Shown: positions 50,269 through 59,657, numbered from the stretch's first letter. The stretch is 64,000 nucleotides of DNA from an uncultured Burkholderiales bacterium (GCA_903932865.1 CAIZHQ010000012.1:109531-173530); one strand, 5' to 3'. The notes: generated by a model not told the origin, from the sequence alone. Numbers and translations are program-made.

Positions 50269-52209
50269 TCAACTTTTTATTTTTTCGTATTTAAATGTGA
50301 ACTGTCCAAGTTCTGCTTGCAAGCGAGTCCAATCTTGCGTACTGGCAGAAATCATTGCGACCAGACCGTGCTTAGCGTCTTGCTTCACTGAAAATGAATT
50401 GATCTTTACATTCAGAGCACTTGCTAATTCGTTGACCACAGACTCTATTTCAAGAATGCACAGTGCCGGTTTGAATATTTTTCCGATTGCAGTGACAGGC
50501 AACGAACTAACAATCCGAATGGCCTTGGGATGCGCCGCGCGTTCTCTGATGTTTTTCTGTGAAAACGTAAGCAAATCATGTTCGCCAATACTCATTTCAG
50601 GGCGCAACTGAACATAGGCCACTGGGATTTCGCCAGCATGGGCATCTGGCCTGCCCACTGCAGCACAGAGCGCAACTGCGGGATGGCCCGCTAATACCTC
50701 TTCAATTACTTTTGGGTCAATGTTGTGCCCGCCACGAATGATCAATTCTTTGGATCGCCCCGTCAGCCAAAAATAACCTTCGCTATCTTGGCGACCGAGA
50801 TCACCCGTATTCAGCCAACGCTGTGAATATCCGCTGGCATCTGGAATTTCCAGCCACAATCCATGGTTGTGTTGTTCGTTAAGGTACCCCTCGAACATAT
50901 TGGGTCCCTGAACTACCAACAGACCCACCTCATCTACTTGGGCATCACGCTGATATTGCCTTTCAGAGTCAATCAAAACCGCTCGCATTGATTGCCATGG
51001 CATGCGTACACCAATGGAACCAACTCGGTTTTCGGTGCCTGGTGGGTTGAGACTTGAGACGCAGCCAGCCTCGGTCAGGCCGTAACCCTCCAGTATTTTT
51101 ATGCCTGTCTCGTTCTGAAAGCGCTTGAACAACTCAACAGGCATAGGCGCGGCGCCACAGACTGCGAATCTAAGGCGTTCCAGTCGTTGGGTTTTACGTG
51201 GAGTCTGTAATAAAGACGCATAAACAGTGGGGACTCCAGAAAACGTCACAACTTTGTGATGCTCACAAATAGACCAGAACTCCTCAATCAAGCCGGGTGC
51301 TCTGTAGCCTTGAGGTGTTCCAAGCAGCACATGCCCGCCGCTGGCAAAAAAGCATAAGCCAGTACCGATCTGAGCATTCACATGGAACAAGGGCAGGCCG
51401 CAAAAAACAGTGCTACCTGGGCCAACTGCGCTTGAACCAAATGTTTGAGCCAACTGCTGCGCATTTGCAATTTCAGTGCGGTGACTACGCTTGGCGATTT
51501 TGGGTAGCCCGGTGGTACCACCGGTGCAAAAGTACGATGCAATATCCTCCAGTTTCGGCGGCGCAAATGTGAGTTGTGTACGCGGTTCTCGTGCCATTTC
51601 GAGGTGAAAATTCAGCACGGGCAAACGTCCAATGCGCCTAGGCATGCGCCAGCGCGCCAGAGCTGACAAAGCTGTGCCCATCAGACCAGGCAAATGACCC
51701 AGCGGCGATACTGCCAATACACCTTGCAATGTGGGCACCTGCTCTGCCACAACAGATACCTGTTGCCATAACGTGGTGCCAGGTGTCGGAGCCAGCGTCA
51801 CGAGCCATTTGGCACCGGCCGCCGTCATCAACTCTCTCAGCGCTTGACCGTCCAGAAGCGGATTCAGGGCCAATGCGATGCCGGCCGTCTCAGCGCCCCA
51901 GATGGTCCAGTGTGTTTCGGGTAAATTGGGCAATATGTAGGCAACCACATCGCCTCTTTGAACGCCAATTCGGCGCATCATGTTTGCTGTTTGTGTGATG
52001 CGTTCAAACCATTCTGAGTGTGTCCACTTTACTGCGCGGTGGTGATCCTTTGTGCGCATGAAAAATGACAGCGCGGGCGACTGCGGTGCGATCTGTGCCC
52101 CATGGCGCAAAAGGTCATAGGTACACTGAACGCCAGCAGGCAGCCAATCGCGGCTTTGTTCGATGGATTCAATGTCAGTCAGGGATCGAACGGCTGATTT
52201 CACGGTCAT
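50269..52209 (-). CDS. AMP-dependent acyl-CoA synthetase/ligase
   Basis: This 646-residue adenylate-forming enzyme has the A3 motif FCTGGTTGLPKIAKRS, GYGLTEAGC, NTGDLGRQDSEGYF and GRSKELIIRGGHNIDP, so all core motifs are present. It activates a carboxylic acid, probably a side chain left after ring cleavage, to its CoA thioester. GAGGAG lies before the ATG. The base composition is less GC-rich than the preceding sulfatase and hydroxylase genes, a sign of mosaic origin. Confidence 0.93.
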   Translation of the reverse strand: MTVKSAVRSLTDIESIEQSRDWLPAGVQCTYDLLRHGAQIAPQSPALSFFMRTKDHHRAVKWTHSEWFERITQTANMMRRIGVQRGDVVAYILPNLPETHWTIWGAETAGIALALNPLLDGQALRELMTAAGAKWLVTLAPTPGTTLWQQVSVVAEQVPTLQGVLAVSPLGHLPGLMGTALSALARWRMPRRIGRLPVLNFHLEMAREPRTQLTFAPPKLEDIASYFCTGGTTGLPKIAKRSHRTEIANAQQLAQTFGSSAVGPGSTVFCGLPLFHVNAQIGTGLCFFASGGHVLLGTPQGYRAPGLIEEFWSICEHHKVVTFSGVPTVYASLLQTPRKTQRLERLRFAVCGAAPMPVELFKRFQNETGIKILEGYGLTEAGCVSSLNPPGTENRVGSIGVRMPWQSMRAVLIDSERQYQRDAQVDEVGLLVVQGPNMFEGYLNEQHNHGLWLEIPDASGYSQRWLNTGDLGRQDSEGYFWLTGRSKELIIRGGHNIDPKVIEEVLAGHPAVALCAAVGRPDAHAGEIPVAYVQLRPEMSIGEHDLLTFSQKNIRERAAHPKAIRIVSSLPVTAIGKIFKPALCILEIESVVNELASALNVKINSFSVKQDAKHGLVAMISASTQDWTRLQAELGQFTFKYEKIKS

Positions 52210-52224
52210 AAATCTCCTCGGTTC

Positions 52225-53940
52225 TTAGGCCCGCATGATGATGGGCAAGAAGTGCCCGTCGTCCACGCCGATTTCGCGCGCTATGCGTGTGTTGAGCTGT
52301 GCGTTCATACGCAACACGGTGTCGCGGTGTTCCGGACGCTCAGCCAGATTGCTGATTTCGCGTGGATCGGCTTGGAGGTCATACAGCTCGATGTCATTGG
52401 CTGCCAGCAACCCCTCCCAGCTCTGCGGATTGTTATGTTCGACAGGTTTGAAGTAGCGGGCGAACTTGTAGCGCTGCGTGATCAGGCCGCGCATGGCACC
52501 GCGTTGTTCGCGAATCGTCTCTCGCATCATCTCTAACATCGCGATCTGCCGCAGGCCGGGCGGGCGCTTTTGGATGCCATCAAAACGCCGCACATTCTGG
52601 TGATTCAGAAAAGTGAGACCGGTCCAATAGGCCAGGATGCCAGCTTCATCGCGCACCGTGGCACCGCCCGGGTGGGCGGCCAGACGGGAGAGGTCAAAAC
52701 CCGCCATGCGAGGTAGCTGCTCCAGGTAGGCGCCGGTGTCGAGGCCCGCCAGGCCCAACAAAGTAGGCACCAGATCGGCCGCCGAAAACAGGGACTGGCT
52801 GCTGCGTGCCTGTGGCCCATCTGGATGCACTATGAACAAGGGCACTTCGCTGGCTTCGCGATAAATCGAAGAGCCTTTGCCGCGCAAACCGTGCGCGCCC
52901 AGGAACTCGCCGTGGTCAGAGGTGAAGACGATGATGGTATTGTCCAGCTGCCCGCTCTGGCGCAAGCCTTCCAGCACTATGCCCAGCTGTTGATCGCAGT
53001 CCCGAATGCAGTTGAGGTAGTAGTTTTGGAACTCACGCGCCACATCTTCGTTGTCGTAAGGCATGTGACCCAACGCCTCGTCCATAGTACTGGAGAATTC
53101 CTGCACTGCGCGCGGCTTGCCCGCACGGGAGGCAGGGCCCCAAGTGCCAAAAACCGGATAGCCCAGGTCCTGCTGGTACAGCGGCGTGCTGGGCGGGCGA
53201 GCACTTTCGTCGGGGAACTGCGTCACGCGCGAGCGTGTCATGGCATCGCCGGCCGTGTAGTACATGACATCATGGGGATTGACTAAGTTGACGGCCAGCA
53301 TCCAGGGTTTGTTGCCCTGTCGGTTGCGTTGCATGAAGTCAACCGCGCGGCGGGCGATGATTTGATCGAGGTTAAGACCAGCGTAGGCGCCGTCGGCATC
53401 GCCGCTCAGCAAAGCTTCGTCGAACCCAAAGGAGCGCACCAGCGGCTGAACCTGCTCAGGACGGGCCGCCACCGTTTCGTTGAGCATGTGCGTAAGGTGC
53501 CATTTGCCGGCATAGCCGGTGTGGTAGCCCCCGTCCTGGAATACCGAGCCCAGTGTGGGCACATCGCGGCGCAGCCCCTCGGAATATGGCAGCGGCGTGT
53601 TTTCCCAAACACCAGTGTGCGGGGCATGAACGCCGGTGTAAATGGTAGACCGAGCCATCGAGCACAGCTGCGAGGTGGTATTTGCGTGCTTGACCTCGAC
53701 CGCGCGTTGGCGTAGCCAGGCTCGGTTGGGACAATGTCGATCTATGAAGTCAGGGGGCAGCTGATCCCACGAGCGCTCCTGGTCGGTCAGGATGAACAGG
53801 ATGTTGTGGGCCGTGCTGGGTGCCGGCCGAACGTCGGCGCGCGGCAATGCTGCTGCGCGCGCTCGGTAGGCGGCCAGACCTACGCTCGAGACGCCCAAGG
53901 CGGCGGTGGCCCCCAGCAAAGTTCTTCTGTGCAGCTTCAT
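52225..53940 (-). CDS. Arylsulfatase-like type I sulfatase, Tat-exported, CxMxR variant
   Basis: This 571-residue protein begins MKLHRRTLLGATAALGVSSV, a twin-arginine signal, so it should act in the periplasm. The active-site segment is LCSMARS (C93, R97): position three is methionine rather than the usual proline or alanine. Other active-site blocks are ILTDQERSWDQ, YAGKWHLTH and TSDHGEFLGAHGLRGKG. It probably desulfates an aryl sulfate outside the cytoplasm. It overlaps the hydroxylase stop by 4 bp. Confidence 0.9.
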   Translation of the reverse strand: MKLHRRTLLGATAALGVSSVGLAAYRARAAALPRADVRPAPSTAHNILFILTDQERSWDQLPPDFIDRHCPNRAWLRQRAVEVKHANTTSQLCSMARSTIYTGVHAPHTGVWENTPLPYSEGLRRDVPTLGSVFQDGGYHTGYAGKWHLTHMLNETVAARPEQVQPLVRSFGFDEALLSGDADGAYAGLNLDQIIARRAVDFMQRNRQGNKPWMLAVNLVNPHDVMYYTAGDAMTRSRVTQFPDESARPPSTPLYQQDLGYPVFGTWGPASRAGKPRAVQEFSSTMDEALGHMPYDNEDVAREFQNYYLNCIRDCDQQLGIVLEGLRQSGQLDNTIIVFTSDHGEFLGAHGLRGKGSSIYREASEVPLFIVHPDGPQARSSQSLFSAADLVPTLLGLAGLDTGAYLEQLPRMAGFDLSRLAAHPGGATVRDEAGILAYWTGLTFLNHQNVRRFDGIQKRPPGLRQIAMLEMMRETIREQRGAMRGLITQRYKFARYFKPVEHNNPQSWEGLLAANDIELYDLQADPREISNLAERPEHRDTVLRMNAQLNTRIAREIGVDDGHFLPIIMRA

Positions 53941-55544
53941 GCGCTCACTCCATCAGTTTGAAGGTGGTCCAGGGCGGTTTGCAGCAAGCCCTGTATCTGC
54001 GTGACCGGCCCTTCGGCAAACACGCAACGGTCTGGGCGCACGATACAGGCCCAGCCCAACGGCACCACGCGGGGCAAAAAGTTCTCGTCTAGGCACTCCA
54101 CGCGCTCGCTGGCGGGCGCCAGGTGCAGGCCCTGCGAACGCTGGCACCACTGCCAAACCTGGCCGCCTGATGCGCGCCAACGCGCCAGCATCTGTGGCGA
54201 ACAGCTGGCCGCAGGTGCATCACCGAAGGTGATGAGCGACCACTGCTGGCCCAGTACTTCGTCGCTGAGCGTGGGCTGTTGGGTCCAGGCCGGTCGCACC
54301 CAGCCTTGTGGGAATGTGGAGCCAGCCAACAAGCGGCGGTTGGCACGCTCGCGCACAAATAGGCCTTGATCGAAGGTGTTGTCGGGCTTGATCTTGAGGT
54401 CTTCGAAAAAGGCTCGGGTCTGCGGCAATAGGCGCATTGCTTTCATGAGCCCGTGCACAAGCAGCGCTTTTATCCAGTTGCTGGGCATAACAAGGCTACC
54501 CAGAAAGCGCGCCAGGTTAATGATCTTGCGTGCATGCGGTCTGCGCTCCTGGTCGTAGCTCTCCAGCAGGTGCGCGGGGGCGCGCCCCTGCACCACCGAC
54601 GCCAGCTTCCAGCCCAGATTGGCCACATCGCGCAAACCCGCCACCAGGCCCTGGCCGGCAAAGGGCGGCGTGATGTGGGCCGCATCGCCCACCAAAAAGC
54701 AGCGCCCGCGCGAAAAGGCCCGCGCCTCGCGCGCATGGAAGCGGTAGACCGCGGTACGCTCGATCTCGATGTCTTCCATCCGGCACCAGGGCGCCAGCAG
54801 CTGGCGGATCGCCTCGGGGCTTTGCATGCGTTCGCGGTCTTCGCCCGGGTGCAGCATGAACTCCCAGCGCTGGCGATCGCCCGGGGCCACCATGTGCGGT
54901 GTGGGGCGGCGCGGGTCGCAAATGAATTCGCAATGGTCGATGGGATTGGGCACGTGCTTGGCATCGACGATCAGCCAGTCCTGCTCAAACGTTTCGCCCT
55001 CGAACTCCAGGCCGAGCTGTTGCCGGACCTGCGAGTTGGCCCCATCGGCGCCCACCACGTAGCGGCAGTGCACCGTGACGGTCTGGCCCTGCGGGTCTTG
55101 CAGCCGCACGCGCACGCCCTCTGCCTGCTGCTCAAAATCGATCAAGCGGTGGCCCAGCCAGGTCTGCACCTGCGGGTACTGGCGGATTTTGTCGCGCAGC
55201 AAGGCTTCGAGCTCGGGCTGGTAGAAGGTCACCAGCATCGGGTGGCCGTCGATGATGCCGGCCGTGTTGATGCGCGCAAAGCAGCCGTAGACCGGCGAGT
55301 AGTAGTGGACGCGCGGGATCGCGGTGGTGGTGAATTCGCCATCGCGCACCCCCAGCATTTGCAAGATGCGCAGCGCCTCGTTGTCCAGTGCGATGGCGCG
55401 GGGCTTGGTGAAGATTTCGGTGGCCTGCTCACACACCAGGGTCTGCACGCCGTGGCGGCCCAGCAGGTTGCACAGCGCCGCGCCCACCGGCCCCAGGCCG
55501 ATGACCAACACATCGGTTTGCACAATCTTGTCGCTCTGCGTCAT
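53937..55544 (-). CDS. MhpA-like FAD-dependent aromatic hydroxylase (set B)
   Basis: This 535-residue protein has GLGPVGAALCNLLGRHGV and GDAAHITPPFAGQGLVAGLR, the two FAD blocks of the 3-(3-hydroxyphenyl)propionate hydroxylase group. It should add a hydroxyl to a phenolic ring before extradiol cleavage. It overlaps the MDR oxidoreductase stop and the sulfatase start by 4 bp each. GC content is high here relative to the flanking genes. Confidence 0.92.
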   Translation of the reverse strand: MTQSDKIVQTDVLVIGLGPVGAALCNLLGRHGVQTLVCEQATEIFTKPRAIALDNEALRILQMLGVRDGEFTTTAIPRVHYYSPVYGCFARINTAGIIDGHPMLVTFYQPELEALLRDKIRQYPQVQTWLGHRLIDFEQQAEGVRVRLQDPQGQTVTVHCRYVVGADGANSQVRQQLGLEFEGETFEQDWLIVDAKHVPNPIDHCEFICDPRRPTPHMVAPGDRQRWEFMLHPGEDRERMQSPEAIRQLLAPWCRMEDIEIERTAVYRFHAREARAFSRGRCFLVGDAAHITPPFAGQGLVAGLRDVANLGWKLASVVQGRAPAHLLESYDQERRPHARKIINLARFLGSLVMPSNWIKALLVHGLMKAMRLLPQTRAFFEDLKIKPDNTFDQGLFVRERANRRLLAGSTFPQGWVRPAWTQQPTLSDEVLGQQWSLITFGDAPAASCSPQMLARWRASGGQVWQWCQRSQGLHLAPASERVECLDENFLPRVVPLGWACIVRPDRCVFAEGPVTQIQGLLQTALDHLQTDGVSA

Positions 55545-56623
55545 GGCGTAATCCCTGAAAAAAAGGTTTCGGAAAAAGCCGTGGCTGCGGCATCGCCCAG
55601 CAACACGGCTCGGCCAGTACGGCCAGCCAGCACGTGTTCAAACGCCCGTTGGCCCTGGGCCAGAGGCACTTGCAAACCCAAAGGCAAAGCCCACGGCACC
55701 TGTTGTAGCTCGCTCAGCAGCGCGTCCAGGTACTGCGCGTCGGGCCGAAAAACAGTCCAGGCGTATCGGCAGGCGGGGCCGGCCACTTGCTGTGCGAGGG
55801 CGCGGTGGCTGCGGTACGCGCGCCAGGCCTGCCCTGCACCACGCCACCAACCGAAATGGTCAAAGTGGCCCAGCAAAGGGTGTACGGTGCTGGCATGCCC
55901 GAGCGCGCCGTGCTTGAGGCGCTGCAGCAACCAACGCTCGTCGTCCCAGCTTGCGAAGTTGAGGGTGGCGTCGAAGCGGGCCGACACATCGCGCCAGCCG
56001 GCCTGGTCGCGGTCAACCACGCTTGTGGCGCCAAGCGAAAGGCACAGTGGCGCGTGCTCACCACGGCATATAGCGGTGACCTCGACGCCCCAAGCGTGCA
56101 AAGTGCGCACCGCCAGCTGCCCCAGTGCGCCCGATGCACCATGCACCATCACCTGCAGGCCGGCCGCTTGCGCAGGGTTCAGGCCGGCGCCCGCTAAAGC
56201 GAGCCGTGCCGTGGTGTAGCTGTAGGGCAGCGTGCTGGTGGCCACCGGGTCGCAGCCCGGTGGCAAAGGCCGCAGCAACGCAGCGTCAAGGTTGAAGCCG
56301 CTCGCATGGGTGCCGCCATGACCGTGGGTCGGGCGCAAACCGATCACACGCTGGCCTACGGCCAGCCCCTGCACTTGCGCGCCTACAGCCACGATGTCGC
56401 CAACCAAGTCATTGCCTAAGACCAGCGGGAAGGTGCCGGCCTTTTTGAGCGAGAGCAGACGCTGGCCGTAGCCCGTGGCGCGCTTAGCATCGATCGGGTT
56501 GACGCTTGCGGCGATCAGGCGCACCTGGACCTCGTGCGCGGCCGGTTCGGGCAACCGCTGCTTGACGGCCTGCAAGCGGGGTGGATCTGCGGGCGCCAGG
56601 GCCTGCAGTTGCAAGATGGGCAT
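55541..56623 (-). CDS. MDR-family oxidoreductase (zinc-less, quinone oxidoreductase-like)
   Basis: From the ATG at 56623 the protein has 360 residues. It has the MDR fold with a GroES-like N-terminal half and a Rossmann domain (VMVHGASGALGQLAVRTLHA). The catalytic-zinc cysteine/histidine pattern is absent. It resembles RTN4IP1/YhdH-type NAD(P)H quinone or enoyl reductases. It could reduce an unsaturated intermediate. It starts 5 bp after the FAH stop. Confidence 0.85.
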   Translation of the reverse strand: MPILQLQALAPADPPRLQAVKQRLPEPAAHEVQVRLIAASVNPIDAKRATGYGQRLLSLKKAGTFPLVLGNDLVGDIVAVGAQVQGLAVGQRVIGLRPTHGHGGTHASGFNLDAALLRPLPPGCDPVATSTLPYSYTTARLALAGAGLNPAQAAGLQVMVHGASGALGQLAVRTLHAWGVEVTAICRGEHAPLCLSLGATSVVDRDQAGWRDVSARFDATLNFASWDDERWLLQRLKHGALGHASTVHPLLGHFDHFGWWRGAGQAWRAYRSHRALAQQVAGPACRYAWTVFRPDAQYLDALLSELQQVPWALPLGLQVPLAQGQRAFEHVLAGRTGRAVLLGDAAATAFSETFFSGITP

Positions 56624-56628
56624 GGTCT

Positions 56629-57585
56629 TCACGGCGCCGTGATCAAGGTGTCTTGCTGGCCCAGGTCGATGGCGCCATCGTCGGTGCGGATGGTCGCGAC
56701 GATGCGGTCGCCCGGTCGCAGGTAGGCCGGGTTGCGCAAACCCTTGCGGATGAACATACGCCACTTGGCGGCGTCGCTCATCAGGTGGCGCACCACCAGC
56801 ATGGTGAACTTGCCTGGCGCGCGCGCGGCGCAGCCGGCCGGGGTGCCGGTGGCGATCAGGTCACCCGCGTGCATGTCTTGCAAGCCCGCCAGCTCCGTGA
56901 GAGTGGCTGCGGGCTGGTGGATCATGTCGCCGCAGTAGCCGTCTTGGCGTGGCTGGCCGTTGACGCTCAGACGCATGTGCAGCTCGGGCCAGCGCGCCCA
57001 GGCCTCGGGTTCGAGCAGCACCAGGCCCGGGCCCACGGGCGCGAAGCCTCGGTAGCTCTTGCCTTTGTAGAACTGGGTTTGCGGCAGCTGGATGTCGCGC
57101 GCCGAGAGGTCGTTGACGATGGTCACGCCGGCCAGCCAGTGGTGCAGCTGGTCGGTTGCGACCACGGTGCCCTCGGGTAAGGCGCGGCGCAGCACCAGGC
57201 CCAGCTCGACCTCGTAGTCGAGCAAGCGCACATGCGCCGGGCAGACGACGGGCGCATCGGCCGCCGTCAAACTGGACGCGGCCTTGGTGAACAGGGTGTT
57301 GAACGGGAAGTCGCTCAGTTGCAGGCCCGACTCCTGCACATGGCTGCGGTAATTCACGCCTTGGCACACCAGCTGCTGCTGGCGCGTGACCGGCGAGTGC
57401 AAGCGCACATCGGCCATGGCGATCGTGGCCGCACTTTCTTGCAGGCGCCAGATCTCGTCCCAATGCCGTTCGAGTACCTCGCCGGTGCTGGTGGCGGTGG
57501 TCTGCAGCGGGGCGATCTGCTGGCCAAACTGCACGCCCCAGCGGGCTTGCTCTTGGTGCGTGAAATGGATCAGGGTGCGGGGCAT
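56629..57585 (-). CDS. FAH-family hydrolase/hydratase (set B)
   Basis: This 318-residue protein has the family's LLDYEVELGLVLRR metal block, VNYRSHVQESGL, NDLSARDIQLPQTQF and a C-terminal ATGTPAGCAARAPGK. It is expected to hydrolyse or hydrate a ring-fission product. It follows the VOC gene by 22 bp. It is diverged from the set A FAH protein, which suggests separate acquisition. Confidence 0.9.
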   Translation of the reverse strand: MPRTLIHFTHQEQARWGVQFGQQIAPLQTTATSTGEVLERHWDEIWRLQESAATIAMADVRLHSPVTRQQQLVCQGVNYRSHVQESGLQLSDFPFNTLFTKAASSLTAADAPVVCPAHVRLLDYEVELGLVLRRALPEGTVVATDQLHHWLAGVTIVNDLSARDIQLPQTQFYKGKSYRGFAPVGPGLVLLEPEAWARWPELHMRLSVNGQPRQDGYCGDMIHQPAATLTELAGLQDMHAGDLIATGTPAGCAARAPGKFTMLVVRHLMSDAAKWRMFIRKGLRNPAYLRPGDRIVATIRTDDGAIDLGQQDTLITAP

Positions 57586-57607
57586 GGTGCGGGTCCTTGT
57601 GGAGTGT

Positions 57608-58750
57608 TCAAAGCCAGGGGCGTGCGGGCGCAGACAGGGCCTGGTCCATCTGCCGCAGGCGGGCGCCGGGGATTTTTTTGCGCAACAGCAGGCCCAGGAT
57701 GCGAAGGGCGTTGCGCAGGTTTTTTGGGGGTTTCATTGATTGGGGTGCATCAGGTCCCCATGCCCAAATACCACCGAATTCCAGTTGCGAATACTGTGTT
57801 TCGAAATCTGCTGTGAATACATCACCGTCGGTGTAATGCTCGTACTCGAAGCCGTCTGGGTCGCGCCAATAGTCGAACAGCTGACTTCCCAAAAGGTGTC
57901 GGCCAATGCCCCACATATGGCTGTGACCTTGTGCACGCAATACTTGCTGCCCCTGCCCTAGGGCATCAATATCGGTCACTTCATATGCGCTGTGTTCGTA
58001 CTTTTCTTCGATTCCGCCAACAATCACCAAACTATGGTGATCAGCAGGATCATTTCCCAGATCAAGTCTAAAAAATGTCAGAGCTGGCGATCCATCACTC
58101 AAGAACTGCACATCAGTTGGAATCAGGCCAAGAATGCGCATGTACCAGTGCGCCATGCTATGAAAGTCGACCGTTTGGAGTACCAGGTGTCCCAGTCGTA
58201 ACACCTGTGCCGGAGTTATCGGTGTTCGAACCATGCGGTTGACGCGGCGGGTCTGTTTGGAGTCGTTTGTTTGCAAGGTCACTGGCTCCCGCTGAGGCAT
58301 ATCAGGCAATCTGGTTTGCCCTTGCAATAGCCAGACGGAGCGGCCACTGGGGTCATGCAACTCCACACCTCGTCCGCCACCTGGAATATTCGTTGCATCT
58401 ATCCATTGAGCACCTGCCTCATCAACATAGCGCTGAAGCGATGTGTCGTCAGACACCACAAACGCTGGCCCTATAAAACGGTCTCGTGAACCCTTAGTTA
58501 CCCAGCCGATGCAAGGACTACTTCTTGCTCCCCTTGCATATAAGTCTGTCGATGTGCGTGACACGATATGCATGCCAAAGTCACGCCAAAAGCATTCGAT
58601 TGATTCCAGAGATCGCTTTTCCCAACGCAAAAATGCCAGCTCCGTTGCTGTTCCTAGAGGGGCGGGCCTAATTAAAGGTTGCACGAAGTCAGGTAAACGA
58701 CTTTCATGCCATGAATGTGCTTGCCGTAGAAAGCTGGATGGGGTGCTCAT
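57608..58750 (-). CDS. Two-domain VOC extradiol dioxygenase-like protein (set B)
   Basis: This 380-residue protein has two VOC domains like BphC. The metal ligands in the second are H188 (GHLVLQT), H239 (DHHSLVIV) and E304 (FEYEHYTDG). It should cleave a catechol next to a hydroxyl. GC content rises sharply near 57735, so the last 40 or so residues (RNALRILGLLLRKKI) look recombined or recently joined. It is the first gene of the set B operon, divergent from the TetR gene. Confidence 0.88.
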   Translation of the reverse strand: MSTPSSFLRQAHSWHESRLPDFVQPLIRPAPLGTATELAFLRWEKRSLESIECFWRDFGMHIVSRTSTDLYARGARSSPCIGWVTKGSRDRFIGPAFVVSDDTSLQRYVDEAGAQWIDATNIPGGGRGVELHDPSGRSVWLLQGQTRLPDMPQREPVTLQTNDSKQTRRVNRMVRTPITPAQVLRLGHLVLQTVDFHSMAHWYMRILGLIPTDVQFLSDGSPALTFFRLDLGNDPADHHSLVIVGGIEEKYEHSAYEVTDIDALGQGQQVLRAQGHSHMWGIGRHLLGSQLFDYWRDPDGFEYEHYTDGDVFTADFETQYSQLEFGGIWAWGPDAPQSMKPPKNLRNALRILGLLLRKKIPGARLRQMDQALSAPARPWL

Positions 58751-58790
58751 TGATGTGTAGGTCTAAATTGTGTGCGTTCATAATAAACAC

Positions 58791-58807
58791 ATTGTCATCA
58801 TGACAAT
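58791..58807. promoter_or_regulatory. Palindromic operator between TetR and the set B operon
   Basis: ATTGTCAT and ATGACAAT flank one base, a perfect 17-bp palindrome of the length bound by TetR dimers. It lies in the 129-bp gap between the divergent VOC and TetR genes, so it can control both. Flanking ATAAAC/GTTTAT adds weaker symmetry. Confidence 0.65.
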
Positions 58808-58879
58808 ATTGTCGTTTATACCTAGAAGACTATGTGGCTCACATCTGATCTATAGGTGTTGTTGGAGCACAATCAAGAC

Positions 58880-59617
58880 ATGCAAGAAATAGAAAATCAC
58901 CGCAAACGCGTTGCTGCAGAGCGTCGAGAAAAAATGCGTGCTCGCTTGCAAGAATCAGCCCTGCAGCTAATCGCTGAGGAGGGTATTGCAACGTTTTCAA
59001 TTGATAGACTGATCGTTCATGCTGAAGTCTCACGTGGTACTTTCTACAAGTACTACGACGCACCGCATGCACTGATTCGAGAGTTGGCCTTATTGATCTC
59101 GAATGAACTGATCAGCAATGCTGAAATTCTGGTCGTTCAAATTGAAGATCCTGCAGTTCGCATTGCTTTTGGTCTGCGGGCGTTGATGCACACTTGCCGT
59201 GCTAACCCTGTGCTTGGGTACTTCCTTGTCCATCTAGGCTGGCACGACATAACCCAGCAGCATCTGATGTTTGACTATGTCAAGAGGGATTTGATTCAGG
59301 CAAAAAAACTGAAGCGATTCAGTGAAGTCACCACCGAGCTTGCACTGTCCCTGATTGGGGCGAGTGCTATCGCGGGAATTCAGTTCATGATGAAGTCACC
59401 TAAAAAGCACGGCAACTCTCCCGAAGAAACAGCTGCTGCGATCTTGCGTGCGCTTGGCATGGGTGCTCAGGAATCGGAGCAGATTGCCAATTTGCCAATG
59501 CCAAAAATTCGGTTGCCAGACACCGGGCTAATTCACAGGGTGACCAATCTAGCTAGACTGCGGGTAGAAAAAACGAACTCTGATAAACTTGTAAGTCCTA
59601 GCGGACATCTCGCATAA
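58880..59617 (+). CDS. TetR-family transcriptional regulator
   Basis: From the ATG at 58880 the protein has 245 residues. The N-terminal HTH includes SALQLIAEEGIATFSIDRLI and AEVSRGTFYKYYDAPHALIR, a standard TetR signature. The C-terminal ligand domain is helical. It faces the set B operon across a palindrome, so it probably represses it and responds to a pathway compound. A GTG at 58856 is an alternative start; neither has a strong ribosome binding site. Confidence 0.9.
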   Translation: MQEIENHRKRVAAERREKMRARLQESALQLIAEEGIATFSIDRLIVHAEVSRGTFYKYYDAPHALIRELALLISNELISNAEILVVQIEDPAVRIAFGLRALMHTCRANPVLGYFLVHLGWHDITQQHLMFDYVKRDLIQAKKLKRFSEVTTELALSLIGASAIAGIQFMMKSPKKHGNSPEETAAAILRALGMGAQESEQIANLPMPKIRLPDTGLIHRVTNLARLRVEKTNSDKLVSPSGHLA

Positions 59618-59629
59618 AGCAGTTTTTTA

Positions 59630-59657
59630 GGGTCAAACTCAGCAATGAATTTGACCC
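59630..59657. repeat. Inverted repeat between convergent TetR and FMO genes
   Basis: GGGTCAAA (59630-59637) and TTTGACCC (59650-59657) are perfect reverse complements around a 12-base loop. Position between convergent genes suggests a two-way terminator, but there is no T tract on either side. The sequence also resembles REP-like elements (GGGGTCAAA...TTTGACCCC). Confidence 0.45.

Noticed and set aside
54453..56219. A long plus-strand open frame across the set B hydroxylase and MDR genes
   Set aside because: It is antisense to two well-supported enzymes, has low-complexity arginine/alanine content and no start signal.
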